A stretch of DNA of 64,000 nucleotides, taken from NCBI RefSeq assembly GCF_001263355.1, contig NZ_LGYO01000022.1, forward strand, positions 30,234-94,233, written 5' to 3'. Positions 63,344 through 64,000 of this stretch are shown here, piece after piece. Position numbers and translations under genes: made by a program. A model generated the notes under the pieces. The model was not told the origin of the DNA. It saw nothing but the letters and a program-made list of their open reading frames with translations, and did not search any database. Origin of the DNA: Acetobacterium bakii (GTDB taxonomy: Bacteria; Bacillota; Clostridia; Eubacteriales; Eubacteriaceae). Each line of letters starts with the position of its first letter. The first letter of the stretch is position 1.

Positions 63344-63844
63344 TTAATATTTTTCATAATGGACTCTTGATGCATCATAACGTTCAATAATTGTTCGTTG
63401 TTCATCGGGATACCCAATGGACAGCAGACAGAAAGGTTTAATGTTGTCAGGTAGTTCACAAACCCTGGTGATGTGGTTCATACGGTCATTTTCCGGAGCT
63501 ACGCCCAGCCATACGCCACCAAGGTCCAGGTCTGTGGCTTCAAGTAAAATATTTTCTGCCGCGGCAGCCATGTCCTGTTGCCAATATTGGGGAAAATGTG
63601 CGGTTTCAAGGTTGCCCAGCAGCACAAAAGCCACGCCGCAATCAGCTAAAGGCTTTGCATAGGGGCTCATTTCGCTGAGGGCCTGAAGTTTTTCCTTATC
63701 TGTGATGACGAGAAATTCCCAAGGTTGTTGATTAGCCGCAGAAGGTGCCTGCATGCCGGCTTTTAGCAGTAACTCTATTTTTTCTTTTTCAACGGGTTTG
63801 TCAAGATACTTGCGTATGCTTTGACGTTTAAAAATATTGTTCAT
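63344..63844 (-). CDS. Nitroreductase-family FMN oxidoreductase
   Basis: 166 residues. RQSIRKYLDKPVEKEKIELLL, GMQAPSAANQQPWEFLVI and LGGVWLGVAPE then LLSIGYPDEQR are hallmarks of the small nitroreductase fold; FMN is bound by the Arg-Ser-Arg segment and the Gly-rich loop. It may reduce nitro or enone compounds or quinones, but the physiological substrate is unknown. AAGGAG lies before the ATG at 63844. A perfect 15-bp-arm palindrome lies upstream. Confidence 0.9.
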   Translation of the reverse strand: MNNIFKRQSIRKYLDKPVEKEKIELLLKAGMQAPSAANQQPWEFLVITDKEKLQALSEMSPYAKPLADCGVAFVLLGNLETAHFPQYWQQDMAAAAENILLEATDLDLGGVWLGVAPENDRMNHITRVCELPDNIKPFCLLSIGYPDEQRTIIERYDASRVHYEKY

Positions 63845-63912
63845 ATCAATCTCCTTGTTTCTTCGAATTTTTATAGTATAATCTTATAGTAAAGAGAATA
63901 AAAGAACAAGTA

Positions 63913-63947
63913 CTTACTTTTATGATAGCAAGTATCATAAAAGTAAG
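63913..63947. promoter_or_regulatory. Perfect palindrome upstream of the nitroreductase gene
   Basis: CTTACTTTTATGATA and its exact complement with a 5-nt centre, 69-103 nt upstream of the start; candidate operator. No T run, so a terminator is less likely. Confidence 0.55.
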
Positions 63948-63964
63948 CTACTATATTTGGTAAA

Positions 63965-64000
63965 TGCGGAACTGCCGTAAGCTTCGCTGCCAGTTTCGCA
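63965..64000. repeat. REP-like element at the window edge
   Basis: TGCGGAACTGCC with GCCAGTTTCGCA around CGTAAGCTTCGCT; the reverse complement carries GCAGCGAAGCTTACGG, matching 57931-57946 except one base. It may continue past the window. Confidence 0.6.

Overview
The window is about 64 kb of low-to-moderate GC DNA from an anaerobic, Gram-positive-type bacterium. Lysine 2,3-aminomutase with its acetyltransferase, a membrane complex related to energy-converting hydrogenases, ferredoxin-type Fe-S fusions, an FMN riboswitch operon and many TTG/GTG starts behind strong Shine-Dalgarno sites suggest an acetogenic member of the Eubacteriales. Acetobacterium is my best guess; this is inference from gene content, not a search. 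No rRNA, CRISPR array, phage or transposase gene was seen.

Layout. 1-6.7 kb: two phytoene-desaturase-like FAD proteins flank a PAS/GGDEF/HD-GYP protein, followed by a small conserved protein. 6.9-9.5 kb (minus): ablA-ablB for N-acetyl-beta-lysine, behind a roughly 320-nt leader that ends in a perfect terminator. 9.7-14.3 kb: a TspO-like membrane protein, then an FMN riboswitch and ribD-ribE-ribBA-ribH. 14.4-22.5 kb: a signalling block with a V4R sensor plus diguanylate cyclase, CheR, a hybrid histidine kinase, and a REC-PAS-GGDEF-HD-GYP gene broken by one frameshift. 22.5-31.4 kb: carbonic anhydrase, a TetR regulator and a six-gene Hyf-like complex whose large subunit lacks all four NiFe-binding cysteines. 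31.9-40.1 kb: SLC13 transporter, serpin lipoprotein, uppP, ferredoxin-nitroreductase with a FetAB-type ABC exporter, an MTR-kinase-like gene and a small lipoprotein.

40.2-48.1 kb is the most unusual region. A SorC-type regulator is followed by a glycerol-kinase-like protein, a GlpA-like FAD/[2Fe-2S] dehydrogenase, an FAD/NAD oxidoreductase, a DUF1667 protein, a cupin and a RuBisCO-like protein (RLP). The regulator gene and the RLP gene carry the same promoter architecture: a TGAAAATATTTTC palindrome, 3 nt, a TTGTTA -35, 17 nt and a good -10. This ties the RLP to the regulator and suggests an uncharacterised polyol or sugar-phosphate pathway.

48.2-54.5 kb: metA and metY on minus, then aroF-tyrA behind what looks like a classical ribosome-mediated attenuator. 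It encodes a 39-residue peptide with 11 aromatic residues, including Tyr-Tyr-Tyr, followed by an intrinsic terminator. A FUSC-like protein and a PurM-like protein follow. 54.7-64 kb: pabA-pabB-pabC, an HD protein, cca, tatD, tRNA-Gln(CUG), another GGDEF protein, a small AcsC-like Fe-S protein and a nitroreductase. About 100-bp palindromic hairpin repeats with exchangeable outer arms are scattered through intergenic spaces, together with a 36-bp miniature and a separate REP-like element.
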